NCBI GenBank assembly: GCA_019916065.1
Contig: CM034241.1
Span: forward strand, 5,805,920-5,869,919
Source of the DNA: Vitellaria paradoxa
Taxonomy: Eukaryota; Streptophyta; Magnoliopsida; Ericales; Sapotaceae
Direction: 5' to 3'
Length of the DNA: 64,000 nucleotides
The position numbers and the translations under genes are program-made. The notes beneath the pieces were generated by a model. It did not search any database and was not told where the DNA came from. It was given only the letters and a program-made list of their open reading frames with translations. This document shows, in pieces, positions 1 through 12,500 of the stretch; within the stretch, counting starts at the first letter, position 1, and every line of letters begins with the position of its first letter.

Positions 1-531
1 TAAATTTCCTATAAACTATTTTTGGGGATCTCCTCTAGCTCTAGTCCAACACACCATTCGCTATCTGTATCACCTTAAATGCTTTCACTTCATGGACTGT
101 AGGTGTTAGGAAACCAAATATTTTATCCAGTGATGGTCCCACCCGAGATTTTTAACTTTTCCCCTTTTTCACCTATGGTGCATAAGACATTTCTAATTGT
201 TATAGTCTTATAGAGCTTATTTAATGGGAAGTTGAAACTTACCATTTGTTGAAGTTGATGGTTAACATATCACATGGAAACATGCTTTTTAAGCTATGTA
301 ATTCATCTAATTGCATCTGAGGGGTTGGAGGATTTCATATTATTGTGTCACTCACTCTGTTGCTCTTGTGCTGCCAAGTTTGTATCCTATGTTTCCTCAA
401 ATTTTACTTCCCTTCTCAATTCTTGAATCCATAAACATATAGTTTAGATACTGTTAAGTTTTGATCACAGGTGATCATGAAATGTTACGATGCAGACAAG
501 GCTGACTGAATGCTACGTCATTATTTTGTAG
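1..531 (+). other. Intron of the CDC25/ACR2-like gene (partial)
   Basis: This AT-rich stretch ends in a T-rich tract and an AG acceptor at 530-531, directly before the last coding exon. The preceding exon, which should hold the catalytic Cys, is not visible here and must lie upstream of the window. No other feature is seen in it. Confidence 0.7.
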
Positions 532-702
532 GTTCGCGGCCCAAAGTGTGCTCGTAGGTTAGCAGACTACCTTGCAGAAAGTAAAGACGACATGGGAATA
601 AAGAACATTATGGTTTTGGAGCGTGGTTTCAACGGCTGGGAAGCATCTGGTAGACCAGTTTGTCGATGCACTGACATCCCATGTAAGGGCGAAAGTGCAT
701 GA
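532..702 (+). CDS. CDC25: CDC25/ACR2-like dual-specificity phosphatase / arsenate reductase, last exon
   Basis: The exon encodes 56 residues and a TGA stop, beginning [14 protein letters not shown] and ending [14 protein letters not shown]. It matches the C-terminal part of the small plant rhodanese-fold CDC25-like protein (Arabidopsis CDC25, also called ACR2), which is known as a tyrosine phosphatase in vitro and as an arsenate reductase. The family active site is HC-x5-R. The Arg in VRGP is the Arg of that motif, so the Cys half lies in the preceding exon, outside the window. The tail contains CxC and a third Cys, the zinc-binding type of C-terminus known for the plant protein. The exon begins in phase 0 after a TTTTGTAG acceptor and is exactly 57 codons. 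Only about 40% of the protein is present, so integrity of the rest cannot be judged. Confidence 0.85.
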   Translation, partial: VRGPKCARRLADYLAESKDDMGIKNIMVLERGFNGWEASGRPVCRCTDIPCKGESA

Positions 703-1060
703 AAATGAATTCAATTCTATCCTCCAGAGGAGAGAGTATGTCGAATATTAATGGGTTATCTATACAACTTTGGCTGCTGAATACGTTTCTGCATTACTAT
801 TTTTAACTTCGAATTATATAAAATGTCTAAAAGTTGACGATTGGACTTCATATTCCTGAAAGTGTGGTTTGTCCTCAGCATAGCTGATCATATAGGTTGA
901 GTACTTGGAGTTAAGTCGATGTTTCTGGGCTGTTTTTGAGACTTGTTTTTTATTCTAAAATTTGTTTGGGGGTGTAGAAATGGATTTATTGTTAAGTTAG
1001 CATATTTCTTGACCCGATTTGGGGCATTATAGTTGGTGAAATTATAAATTTTGGAAAAGG
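703..1060 (+). other. 3' UTR and downstream flank of the CDC25-like gene
   Basis: Non-coding sequence follows the TGA. No sharp polyadenylation signal can be singled out among several AT-rich candidates. No other gene is visible. Confidence 0.4.
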
Positions 1061-1061
1061 G

Positions 1062-1101
<40 letters not shown>

Positions 1102-1266
1102 TGCTCTTCAACCACCCATAACTATCTACAACTCAAAAGAGATTTGCAATCAGTTTTTAAAATCATTGTCCTATAACGAATTTTACTTTCACAATCTTTT
1201 ACATTTCCTTCAATACTCTTTACTTTCGACTGTTGAAAGAATTGTTTGCAAGTTGATAGTAATCAT

Positions 1267-1336
<70 letters not shown>

Positions 1337-1498
1337 CTTCAACCACCCATAACTATCTACAGCTCAAAAGAGATTTGCAATCAGTTTTTAAAATCATTGT
1401 CCGATAACGAATTTTACTTTCACAATCTTTTACATTTCCTTCAATACTCTTTACTTTCGACTGTTGAAAGAATTGTTTGCAAGTTGATAGTAATCATG
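1061..1498. repeat. Tandem duplication of a (CT)n(CA)n-headed unit
   Basis: Two adjacent copies (1061-1267 and 1268-1498) each begin with a CT run then a CA run, followed by about 165 bp that are nearly identical, with only a few substitutions such as tcctataacg against tccgataacg. The copies differ in length mainly because the microsatellite is longer in the second. Open frames through it encode only Ser-Leu and Thr-His runs and are not genes. Confidence 0.9.
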
Positions 1499-1823
1499 TG
1501 CATTACTCAACTCCATTTTGTTGGATTGGTTTAGTTCAGTTTTAGTAGAAGTTTGGTTCAGTTTTAGGTTTAAAAAAATATTAACTTGATCTTTTCTGTT
1601 TAATTCTAGGATAATCATATTTTTGGTTTTGTACTAAGCCGATTTGATCCATTCCAATATTAAAGCCTTATATTCTACATAAAGACACAAATATATTATG
1701 GATCTTAATCGACTTAATCAAACTTGAGTTATTTTGGTTTTATAGTGTCATTAGTTTGATTTTGGATCTAGGGTGTATAACAGTGAATAGTGATAGGTGT
1801 CTGGTCGTTGATATCATTATAAT

Positions 1824-1926
1824 TTTTTTTTTCGGGTTAGGTAAGTGGGGGGAGAGGAGACTCGAACTCGAGTCAGGTGAGGTGAGCGGGCGTGAAGGCT
1901 TTTATCCACTTGACAGGGTTATGCTT
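1824..1926 (-). mobile_element. Short tRNA-derived SINE with 17-bp target duplication
   Basis: A roughly 103-bp insert is flanked by perfect direct repeats gttgatatcattataat at 1807-1823 and 1927-1943. On the minus strand it starts AAGCATAACCCTGTCAAGTGG (A-box-like TGTCAAGTGG), carries a B-box-like GAGTTCGAGTCTCC, and ends in a 9-10 A tail (a T run on the plus strand). That combination of internal pol III promoter, poly(A) end and target-site duplication is diagnostic for a SINE. It is shorter than most plant SINEs, so a 5'-truncated or minimal family is possible. Confidence 0.82.
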
Positions 1927-1943
1927 GTTGATATCATTATAAT

Positions 1944-2616
1944 AGTAGTAGAGAATTGTTGTGGTGGTGGTGGTAGTGGTGAGAGGTGAAAAAAGTAAAA
2001 ATATATTTTGAAAACTTAGCTCCAAAAAAAACTTTTAGAAGTTTTAAAAAAATATTGTTTGGAGAGTAATAACGAATGCAAGCATATATATTTTTAATTT
2101 TTCAAAATTCTAAAAAGAACAATAAAAAATAAAAACTTTTGTGATTTCAATTATAGTGAAAATTTGATTGAATATGTTAAATTTTACTAAATTTATATTT
2201 TAGGTGCCATTGAGACTCATATTTGATTGTGCAAAAGACATTATTGAAAAAAATATAGACAAATTTGTCCATAAATTATGTATTAAGTCTCTTAAAAAAA
2301 AAAAAAAAAAAAAGAAGTATTTCATTTTCACATGAAATTTGGTAACAACATACCCTTACATATCCATTTTTGTGATCTCATTTTTTTCCCCAACCAAATT
2401 TGACCCATGAATTGACTAAATTTGAGCAATTTTGTAATTCAATCTAAATTGCTAAAGATTATGTGTTAATTTTTAAATTAGATAGGACTATATATTTTTT
2501 GGCTAAACTTTAAAGAGGCAAAAAAATTATTCCATAGATTTACATAGATTTAACACCCAATCATCATGTAAATATATAGTTGAATTGAATTTTTGTAAAG
2601 GAAGGGATAAAGCCAA
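1944..2616. other. AT-rich intergenic stretch
   Basis: This stretch contains short homopolymer runs, including a poly(A) tract near 2291-2313, and no coding signal. Nothing else is recognised. Confidence 0.5.
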
Positions 2617-4244
2617 AGTAAAGTTTGTTAATATAAAAGCACAATTTGTATTCTTTCTATTTCCTGACAAAATTACTCGTCATTATTTAATATAACTTAG
2701 TTTCTCTCCCTCACTAATTTCTTTCGTTAAGCTTACCTCCTTAATTTTTTCCTCTAAATTAGTAATGCCATAGCTCAATTAATATTATTTTAACTATTGA
2801 CAAAATTACCCACATTTTATCCAATTTATACTCTCTATTTCTCATTAATTTATCTCACATTCCATCCATTCATCTCTATCTCTTTTTCTTTTCTTTTTTT
2901 AAAAAAATATTATTTTCTATTTATTTCTCTTTGAAAAACATTTTTCTTTAAAATATAGTTAAATAATAAATTTCTCATTTTAAACTTAAAAATTATTAAT
3001 GTGCCATTAAATTACAAAAATACCCTTTTTGAAGAACATTTCTCTTCAAAATATAATTAAATAATAAATTTCTTGTTTCAAAGATAAAAATTATTAATGT
3101 GTTATTGAATTATAAAAATACGATTACTTATTTGTAAAATTTTATCTAATACATTTGAATGTCTCTTATGGGTATGAATCTTTGTTTTTTTTTCTTTTAG
3201 AATTAATGAAATTGCAATGCAACTGTATAAAAAAAAACTTGTACTTTTAAAAATTTATACTCATGTTTAATTATGACTATATTAATTTTAAATACAAAAA
3301 TTATTAAATTTTTTTTATTAAAATTTATTATTAATATTAAATTGTCTTCATTGAATTTTTTTTTTATAATCTTTTTAAAGAATATTATCTTTTCTATATA
3401 TAATTATAAAAACTTTGGAATTTAGTCTGTTATAAAAAAATATTAGGAATGAAATCCTATTTATTTTCTTAAAAGGGAAAATGTATTAAAAATTTTATAT
3501 TGATAAAAAATAAGGAATATAAATTTTCCTCAAATAGGGGAGTGTGTGATTTAAAGATAATATTATTATTTTTTGAGCAAATTTTTATAAAATATCTTTA
3601 AAAATGTTTTAATAATTTTTATTTAAAATTAATATAGCTATAATTGAACATGAGTCTAAATTTCTAGTGTAATTTTTTTTATGTAGTTGCATTGAAATTT
3701 CATTAATCTAAAAAAAAAAAAGTTCATATCAATAAGAAATCTTCAAATGTATTAGATAAAGTTTTACAAACAAGTAATAATTTTTATGTTTAAAATGAAA
3801 AATTTATTATTTAACTATATTTTGAAGAGAGATGTTTTTCAAAGAAATTATAATTCAATAGCACAATAATAATTTTTAAGTTTAAAATGAAAAATTTATT
3901 ATTTAACTATGTTTTGAAGAGAGATGTTTTTCAAAGAGAAATAAAGAGAAAAAAATGTTTTTTTTTTTAAGAAAGATGTAGCAATAAATGGATAGCATGA
4001 GAAAGAAATTAATGAGAAATAAAGAATTTAAGTTGGATAAAATACTAAATGAGGGTAATTTTGTAAATAATTAAAAAATATTAATTAAATTTTGTCATTA
4101 ATAATTTAGAGAAAAAAAATTAATGAGAAAGTTTAAAGGGAGAAATTAATGAAAGAAACTAAGTTATATTAAATAATGACAAGGGTAATTTTGTCAACAA
4201 ATAAAAAGAACATTAATTCTGCCGTGGTATTAACAATCTCCGTT
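2617..4244. mobile_element. Foldback (long inverted repeat) element, about 1.6 kb
   Basis: The two halves are reverse complements over roughly 700 bp. The left arm reads tgacaaaattactcgtcatt then atttaatataacttagtttc (from about 2666); the reverse complement of 4150-4195 reads nearly the same. Matching continues inward through a block around 3120-3170 (left) and 3735-3780 (right), and to about 3300/3600. Outward, ttgttaata (2625-2633) pairs with tattaacaa (4228-4236) with equal spacing to the conserved core. There is no ORF. The structure fits a non-autonomous foldback or MULE-type element; the target duplication could not be fixed, so the exact ends are approximate. Confidence 0.8.
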
Positions 4245-4729
4245 TGAGTTCTAGAGACTGCAGTGAAAAAATCAACTGTGAAAAATCAAGGGCTGAGATT
4301 TGTTTGTATTTAATCCAATAGTTTCAATTTAATTTAATTAAAATTATTTTCAAAATAAAAACAAAAGTTTAAAAAATTTGATTGGAATACAATTAATACC
4401 AAATGTCAAATGTCACATGTCATTAAAGTGGAAATTAATCTCAACATTTTATTTTTCTACTGCAACGCTTGTAATTTTTTCATTGCAGCTCACTAGAACT
4501 CTCTCCGCTCTCATATTATCGCTATCTTTTTTGTAAAGAAATTCTAATTAAAAATAAAAAAATGAGAATTAGATTCCCCAAGTAAATCAACTCAATGTTA
4601 TGTTTGTTTTAGGATATGGATAAAGTGGATACTCATTCCTCAACATTACAAATCTTTCATTTAGTGTTAAAATAATTATCTTAAATTTGTAACTTGGACT
4701 AAATTGATTGTGAAAAGGAAACAAATTGC
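4245..4729. other. AT-rich spacer, nothing recognised
   Basis: No coding signal, terminal repeats or RNA gene could be identified here. Confidence 0.4.
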
Positions 4730-4955
4730 ATGAAAAGAAAATAGAGTACGGAGAAAAACTCTTCTGTTGATAATCAATGCACTATACAAAAGAGAAAGAG
4801 AACCTTTATACTAACAACAGTGGATCTATTCTAGGTAAGCTATTTACAGAAAATCAATCGCAATCACTAAATGAATTTTACATTTAATCACTAATTTCAC
4901 AACCCTATAATCAAACAAATCTTCAATCTTTTTCATTAATACTTCCTTCAAGTTA
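4730..4955 (-). repeat. 3' LTR remnant of a copia element
   Basis: This segment repeats 5702-5890 in the same orientation. Shared blocks include tgcactatacaaaagag, a ttatactaacaa block, and tatttacagaaaatcaat. It lies directly downstream (minus strand) of the RNase H-like tail, as a 3' LTR should. Identity is clearly below 90%, so the element is old. Confidence 0.7.
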
Positions 4956-5698
4956 GAGCGTGTATGTCAAGAATGTTGAACTTGCTAAGGAGGAAACAGA
5001 AAGTCAATTGACCAAGTGACTTGGTGAACATATCGGCAAGTTGGCAAGCTAAAGAAACATAAGTAGTCACAATAGCACTTAACTAGATCTATTCTTGAAC
5101 AACTTGGCAGTCAATTTCTATGTCCTTGGTTTGTTCATGGTAAATTGGGTTGGCTGCAATGTGAAAGTGCTGCTTGGCTATCACAAAACAACTTAGCTGG
5201 TTGTGAGTGCTCAATCCGTAAGTCATGTAGCAAGTGCTTAAGCCAACTAAGCTCACACGAAATGGAGGTTATGGCTCAATATTCAGATTTGATTGAGGAT
5301 GTTGACATTGTCGTTTGTTTCTTAGTTCTCCATGAGATAAGAGCTCCCCTGAGAAACATGTAATAATTAGTCACAGATCGTCTCGTGATGGAACATTGAG
5401 CCTAATCTACGTTACAAAAACTTGTCAATAGTAAATTTCCTTTGGCCGAAAAATATAAACCTCATCGAGGTGATCCTTTTAGATACCGCAAAAGGTGATA
5501 AACAACATTTAGATGCGGTTTTCTCAGTTCGTGCAAAAGTTGACTTAAGATGTGAATTGAATATGTAATTCTTGGCCACGTGATAGTGAGATAAATGAGT
5601 CGTTCAACTAGTTTTCTATAGGCGGATGGATTCTTCAATATCTCCTTACGTGGGCAAATGTTTAGTGCTTTCTTCCATAGGTGGTGGTGATGGAACAA
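4945..5698 (-). pseudogene. Ty1/copia reverse transcriptase C-terminus plus RNase H remnant
   Basis: On the minus strand, 5698-5462 encodes a copia RT end (NPSAYRKLVERLIYLTITWP, then LLRYLKGSP). Translation continues with frame breaks through RNase H-like motifs: SVTNYYMFL, LISWRTKKQTTMSTSS, ELSWLKHLL, FCDSQAALHIAANPIYHEQT and LADMFTKSLGQL. These are the standard C-terminal copia pol landmarks in the right order. Several stop codons interrupt the frame, for example within the SSIKSEY region, so no functional protein is made. Gag, protease, integrase and most of RT are absent: the RT fragment abuts the second LTR-like copy at 5700, which indicates an internal deletion. Confidence 0.88.
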
Positions 5699-5701
5699 TG
5701 T

Positions 5702-5890
5702 ATATGAAAAGAAAACAAAGTATGGAGAACGATTTTCTTTTATTGATAAATCAGTGCACTATACAAAAGAGAAAAAAAAAAACTTTTATACTAACAATAG
5801 TGGACCTATTCTAGATAAGTTATTTACAGAAAATCAATTACAATTAATCATTAATTTCACACCCTTACAGGATTTTTAAACTTTTTCATT
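5702..5890 (-). repeat. 5' LTR remnant of the same copia element
   Basis: This is the direct-repeat partner of 4730-4955. On the minus strand it sits upstream of the RT fragment, completing an LTR-deleted-pol-LTR structure of about 1.15 kb. Confidence 0.65.
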
Positions 5891-6085
5891 AATAGTAGAT
5901 CTTCAATCTTTTATATTAATAGATAAGGTATATATACATGTTAGTTTGACCTGAAGCTAAATTGATGGTCTTATAGAATCCAAATAACTTAACTAAATTT
6001 TGGTCAAATTGGATTGATTACATAGTACAATGCATTACTTCATGTAATAATAAATATGTAAAATTAAATTGGATCGATTCTAGTA

Positions 6086-6119
<34 letters not shown>

Positions 6120-6515
6120 TTACACCAACTCAAGAATTAAACTAAAATAATCAAATTAGTTTAATTTCGGACCTTTCAGATATTTTATATACTCCTAAGT
6201 GAGATCATCAATATAGTAGAAACCTATAAAAAAATATAACAGAAATTAAAAACAAACGTAGAAGGCCAAAAGAAATGGAAAGGATTTTTATCAGATTGAT
6301 ATTAGAGGTATAGAGTACGACCGAGTCGATGCGTTTGACTCAGTCTAAGCCCGAACTGACAATTTTGTTCGCGTTAAACTAACGGCGTGGAATAAATTAA
6401 TGACAGCATCTTCTCGTCAAACAATCGCATACGATATACGTTCGAATCGATCGTCGTCGTCAACCTACCCTAGCTGCCCAGAGAGAGAGAGAGCGCTCAA
6501 TTCCACGACTTAGCG
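5891..6515 (+). promoter_or_regulatory. Spacer with (AAT)n and the presumed promoter/5' leader of the 59-aa gene
   Basis: An AAT microsatellite lies at about 6088-6120. From about 6310 base composition becomes more balanced, and a leader-like segment with gtcgtcgtc and a GA run (6481-6493) leads to the ATG at 6516. No clear TATA box was assigned. Confidence 0.4.
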
Positions 6516-9500
6516 ATGGTATGATTCAAGGAGACCCAAATCTCTCTTCAACCAATTTGATTCCCTTATTTTCCATTTAACATTTTATGCTGTTTCTTTT
6601 TCTCATATTTGATTTGTGATTCGAATATATATACATATCTATATCTGTTTGCGGTCGTAGGTTTGCTTGGCTTGTCTGTTGCCGCTTTTCCTGGTCCCAA
6701 TTGTGAACATTTTGCCTCTACTCTTTGATTTTATCATCGTAAGAGAGATCGATCCTAGTTTATGATATTTGCTAGTTATGATCTTCTTCAATTATTCAAT
6801 TTGGGATTTCCCCCCTTTTTTTTAATTTTTATTATTGATTATAATTTCCCCCCATTTTCTGTAACTTTTCCAGGCAAAAATTTATGGGCTCTTTGGTTGG
6901 GAGTATCGGAAGCCAGAGAGGGCACCCCCAGCGTGCCCTTACAAGCCTGCGGCCAACAAGAGCAGTGGCAAAGTAAGCGTGATTGCTTATTTGATATTAT
7001 CTATGTATGTTAATTGTGTGTATATCTATCTATCTATCTTCCATGTATGTGTTGATGTACATATGGATTGATGGGTGGCCTGTGTTTTTGTTGTTGGGCT
7101 TTGGTTTTGTTGATTGATTGAACAGAAATCTACTGAATATATGGGTAATCTTAGTTTAATTTGCGACGTCTTATCTCAGAAAGTGTTTGGTTGTTGATAA
7201 AATATTGATAGTAAACCATTTCATTCTGTTACAAGAGTTACTGAGTTCACTAGAAATATGATTTTGAAAAAAGGCTTAGTTTAGGCCCTCCTTTTGAACC
7301 AAGGTTTTGAAATCAGCCGCAACAGTTTTAAAGGTGAGTTTGTGGAGTGGTTTTGGCACCTTGCGATACCATTACGAGGCACTGTAATGGCTGTGATGGA
7401 GGTCTAAAGCCCGTAATGGCCCATTGCGGTAATGGTCAAGTTTGCTATGAATTTTTTGTACAACAGAGTCAAGACTTTCAACCATCTTTTATACCATTCT
7501 TTTGCTTCTTTTATTTCTTCTTCTGGTAGCATGGAAAAAATTATCTGTGCATATTAAGTACAATCATTAAAATAAATTGAGAACACATCCGGCAAATTTT
7601 GAAATCTACAAATTCTCAGATGTTTGTATGTAACCCCTTTACTTTTGTGTCAAATGTAAAAGTTCGACACAATTGTTAGTAAAAAGTATAAATAATAGTA
7701 AGTGCCACAAGCAGATGTAACTTTTTTTGTTAGATTCTACTGAGTATTTTTTTGATAAGTTTGATTATACTGAGTATTTAAATTATTTTTGTAGATCTCA
7801 ATTATTCATTGTCATTGGATAACATGAAATCATTAATTATTAAAAAAAAAATGTAAAATACGAATTCAAATAGTAGTCAATTTGATATTACACATGGATA
7901 ATTGTACTTGATTATGTGTTTATGTCATTGTTGCTTATGTTGGAAAAATGGTAACACACACACACACACACACACAATTGTAATAAGGAAAGGGTTTGGA
8001 GAAGATTGCCAAAGTTTGATTCTTGTAGCTTTGTTACATTTTTGGCTTGTGTTTAATGTCTCTTTAAGGTCCCACTGTTTCAAAGTTTGTGCAATGGTTT
8101 TCTAAAATGTAATGCTTAATTATATAATTTTACCTTAAGATTTTATATCGCTTGGTTATTATCAATTTATCATGCGCGTTACTTGTGCATGTATGCCTTT
8201 GGTATATACATGTATATGTTAGGAAAAGTTCTTTGTAGGAAATATTTGTGAAGCTATTTGAAAATTCTGGAAAAAGATAGTAAGTCATTGTTTATGAAAG
8301 CTTAATAATTACACCTTAGCATGTGTTAACTCTAGTTTCTTAAGAAAAATCATTTTATATGAAAGTTAAATATTTATTGCTAGGCCAAAGTGATTTGGAA
8401 AGATTCTTTTTTATCGATCTTCATCATTCATGTTTTCCATAGCATTGCTTCTTTTTCAGCCAAATCCTATTTAGGGTGCGTTTGGAGTGACAAAAAATGA
8501 GATAAGTTGTGAGTTCGTAATTCGTGCAGTGAGATAAAAAGTGAATAACTTTTAAAGTTTTTCAGCGTTTTTCAGCGTTTTTCATCGTTTTTCAGAATTT
8601 TTTGTCACTTTATACGGAGCCTTAATTTTGCTACTCCCAGTCCTCAAGCTTGCTCGACTTCACTTTTTTCCCTACACTAGCCTTTCACTTCGTTTTGTTC
8701 TTCTTCTGCACTATCACTTGACACTTATGTAACTATGTTACCCAGACTCAGGTACAAGTGTCGGATATGGGTGCGTATCTAGAGGTCAGATTCATCTTTC
8801 TTTAGAATAATAGGATATGGGGACACGGCTAAAAGTGTCCAAATTTGAGGTATGGGTGTGGGGATACGAACAGTATTGGTTTGAAGTTGTTTGAAATATT
8901 GAATTACATGTTAACTTAATCCAATTTTAAGTTGTTTCTAATATTGATTGTGGGGGTAAATAGATATATACGTCATGAATTAAAAAGGAGGGGGACAAAA
9001 AGAAGTGAAAATAAAATTATTAATTCTTTTTGTTTTCATTTTTAACCAAGTAAAAATTAATTTTTTATGAATATCTATTCAATTTTTTATTGTTTTTTAA
9101 CTCAACCAAAAATAAAATAACATAAAATTAACTTTTATATTGTAAACTTTTATATTTATATGAATTGTTCACTCTTAAAAAGTTGCAAAGAAATCCTATT
9201 ATTGCATCGTTCTTTTATTTTTGGAAATAAAATAAATTATGTTTTATATTAATAAACATAACAAATTAAAGTACTGCCCTTTTTCCCCCCCTAATAACTA
9301 TCAACTATGAAGCATGGATACTTCAAATTGGGCGCCGCACTCGTATCGGATACTTCACGGATACGGATACGTATCGGATATGTCACGTGGCGTATCCTAA
9401 TTTTTTATTATAAATTTTGCATAGGATACGGCTGGGATACAGGTAGGATACGGGAATGATACTTTTAGGATACGGTGGACGTTCAAATGTAATATTTTAG

Positions 9501-12500
9501 ACCTTTTTTGGGGTAAAATTGATATGATAAAATTTTAGTAGGGGCCAAACTATAATTAACTAAAATATATTGATATAATTGAATGGGAAAGCGGTTGGGC
9601 CAGATGGTATCCCTATTGAGGTTTGGAGGTGCTTAGGAGAGGATGGCATAAGTTGGTTGACAAAACTTTTTAATGTAGTGCTAAAGAGCAAGAAGATGCC
9701 TGATGCATGGAGGAAAAGTATCCTTATACCCATATACAAGAACAAAGGAGATATTCAGAACTGTGCGAACTACCGCGGGATTAAATTGATGAGCCATACG
9801 ATGAAATTATGGGAAAGAGTTATTGAGAGAAGACTAAGAAGGACAACAAACGTTTCAGAGAACCACTTTGGTTTCATGCCTGGAAGATCAACCATGGAGG
9901 CTATTTTTCTCTTGAGGAGGTTAATGGAACAGTATAGAGAAGGTCAAAAAGTTTTACATATGGTGTTCATCGATTTAGAGAAGGCATATGATCGGGTTCT
10001 TAGGGAGATTCTGTGGAGAGTATTAGAAAAGAAAGGAGCATGTGTCGCATATATTGAGGCGATAAAGGACATGTATGATAGAGCCATGACATCTATACGG
10101 ATGACTGGTGGAGAGACTAATGAGTTCCCTATCATGATTGGTTTACATCAAGGTTCAGCGTTAAGCCCGTACTTGTTTTCTTTAGTTATGGATGAGATTA
10201 CAAAACATATTCAGGATGAGGTGCCGTGGTGTATGCTATGTGCAGATGATATTGTTTTAGTAGATGAGACGAGAGAAGAAGTGAATGCTAAGCTAGAATT
10301 GTGGCGGGATACGTTAGAGACAAAAGGGTTTAGGCTAAGCCGATGCAAGACGGAATATATGGAATGTAAGTTTAGTCAAAGTAGGATAACGGGTAGTATA
10401 GAAGTAAGTTTAGGCACACAAAAGATTGTAGAGAGATAAATTTAGGTACCTTGGATCTATGGTGCAACAAGATGGAGGGATTGATACTGATATAAGTCAC
10501 ATGATTCAAGCTGGGTGGACCAAATGGAAGAATGCTTCGGGGGTTTTATACGACCGAAAAATCCCCCTCAAGGTGAAAGGAAAGTATTATAAGGTAGCGG
10601 TTAGACCAGCGCTACTATATGGATCAGAGTGTTGGGCAGTAAAGCATAATCATGGTCAGAAGATGGCAGTTGCGGAGATGAGGATGTTAAGGTGGATGTG
10701 CGGGATTACAAGGAAAGATAGGATTAGGAACGAAGAGATTAGGGGCAAAGTAGGAATAGCACCGATTGAAGATAAAATGAGAGAAAATCATTTAAGATGG
10801 TTTGGCCATGTTAAAAGGCGTCCGGCAGAGGCACCTGTTAGAAGGTGTGAAAGTATGGAGATTGCCAAGAGTAGGAGAGGTAGAGGAAGACCCAAGAGAA
10901 GCTGGAAAGAAACCATTAAACATGACCTGACCTACCTAGATTTATCGGAGGACATGCCCCTAAATAGATCTAATTGGCGTCGACAAATCCATATAGCCGA
11001 CCCCACCTTGTGGGAAAAGGCTTGGTTTGGTTTGGTTATATTGATATAATTGAAGTTGGATTTAACTAAAATTTAGGAAATGAAAAACTATTTTTATTTT
11101 GGGATGTATGAAATTGCATTTGATACTTTTTTTTTGTATATTTGTGTTTTGTGTATGAATGATGTTGGTAGTTTTTGGATTGAATGGTATTTTTCAAGTT
11201 ATATGGTTGTTATCTATATAATGTTTAGTAGTATATAGATGCTATCTTCAAAAATATTTTAAATAAAATATATATTTTATTTTATTTTTTGCCATATCTT
11301 TACCGTACCCGTATCCTCATTTTTTTAAAATTACAGTATCTCGTACCCGTACCCGTACCCACACTCGCTCCCGTATTCATATTTGTGCTTTATAGACTAT
11401 CAAGGAAAAAAGCTCACATGCTGTTGAGCACCATCAAAAAATAGTAACACAAAATTTAAAGTTACTTATTTTATCATTAAATGTTGCAAGCCAGCTCATA
11501 CCCACTTTATAATAAAAACACTTGAACCATCAATCATCTCATATCCAACAACACAAAAATTGAGACACATGGCCTCATCTCCAATAATTAGTCATTCGTC
11601 TCAATCATCAACGGACAAACTAGAGTCATGTTTACACGATGCATTCTTATGCCATTCATCTGTGAGCACACCATACATCTCCTATGAAGACCGATCATCT
11701 TCTTTGGCAACGATAGTTTATCAACATTACCAGAGCTCCACCAGTCATCACAGAAAACCTTCAGAAGAGAGAATTGGATAAACCTTCAATCCAAAAGAGA
11801 TAGGGGTGGAGAAAACCTTCAAGTTAGAAAAGAGAGAGTTGTGAGCCAAATTTGAAACAAAGCAAAAAAATTGACTCTAAACCCAAACTGAACTGCAAAG
11901 GTTGACCTGAAACCTATTTCATCAACCTGTAGGCATACCAATGGATCCTAATATGAAACTTGTAGGTAAAGGTGGTTTGTTGGAGAATCCAATTCAATAC
12001 AAAAGATTGGTTGGGAAATCACCTGATAGTGATGAGACCAAATATTTTTTTTTTTTGGGTGACTTGAAACTCTAACAATTTATTGCAGCCCTCAATAAAC
12101 CGTGTAGTCGATGGGTAAGCCGAGAGCCCACACAATACCTTACAAATCATGTGAACTAGTTAAGTCCAAAATTTACGCCTTATGTGGGAAGCTCTAACGT
12201 TTGCTATGCTTTGGAGTCAAATTCTCAAGCTCCCTTAGGGAAGCTAATAGTTTTGGCCAACTGCTCTAGAGGAGTTGGTTGAGACAAAATATTTCATTCT
12301 CCATGTGTAATTAATGAATTCCTGGAGTCACCGTACTAATCATTGGGATGTAGTTGTCTGAATTCTTAAATATTTAAAAAGAGCACCCATAAGAGGTTTG
12401 TTATATCAAGATAATGGTCATAGTTTAGTACGAGGAAGATAGACGCAAATTGGGTAGGATCACTATCGAAAAAACATTCTATTACTGGCTATTATATCTT

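Noticed and set aside
1166..1534. Open frame of 122 codons
   Set aside because: It crosses a CT/CA microsatellite and a tandem duplication; the product is Ser-Leu and Thr-His runs with a repeated segment.
9584..11036. Possible active reverse transcriptase
   Set aside because: The copy is truncated at the 5' side, frameshifted near 10436 and has Cys in place of the usual aromatic residue of the catalytic box.
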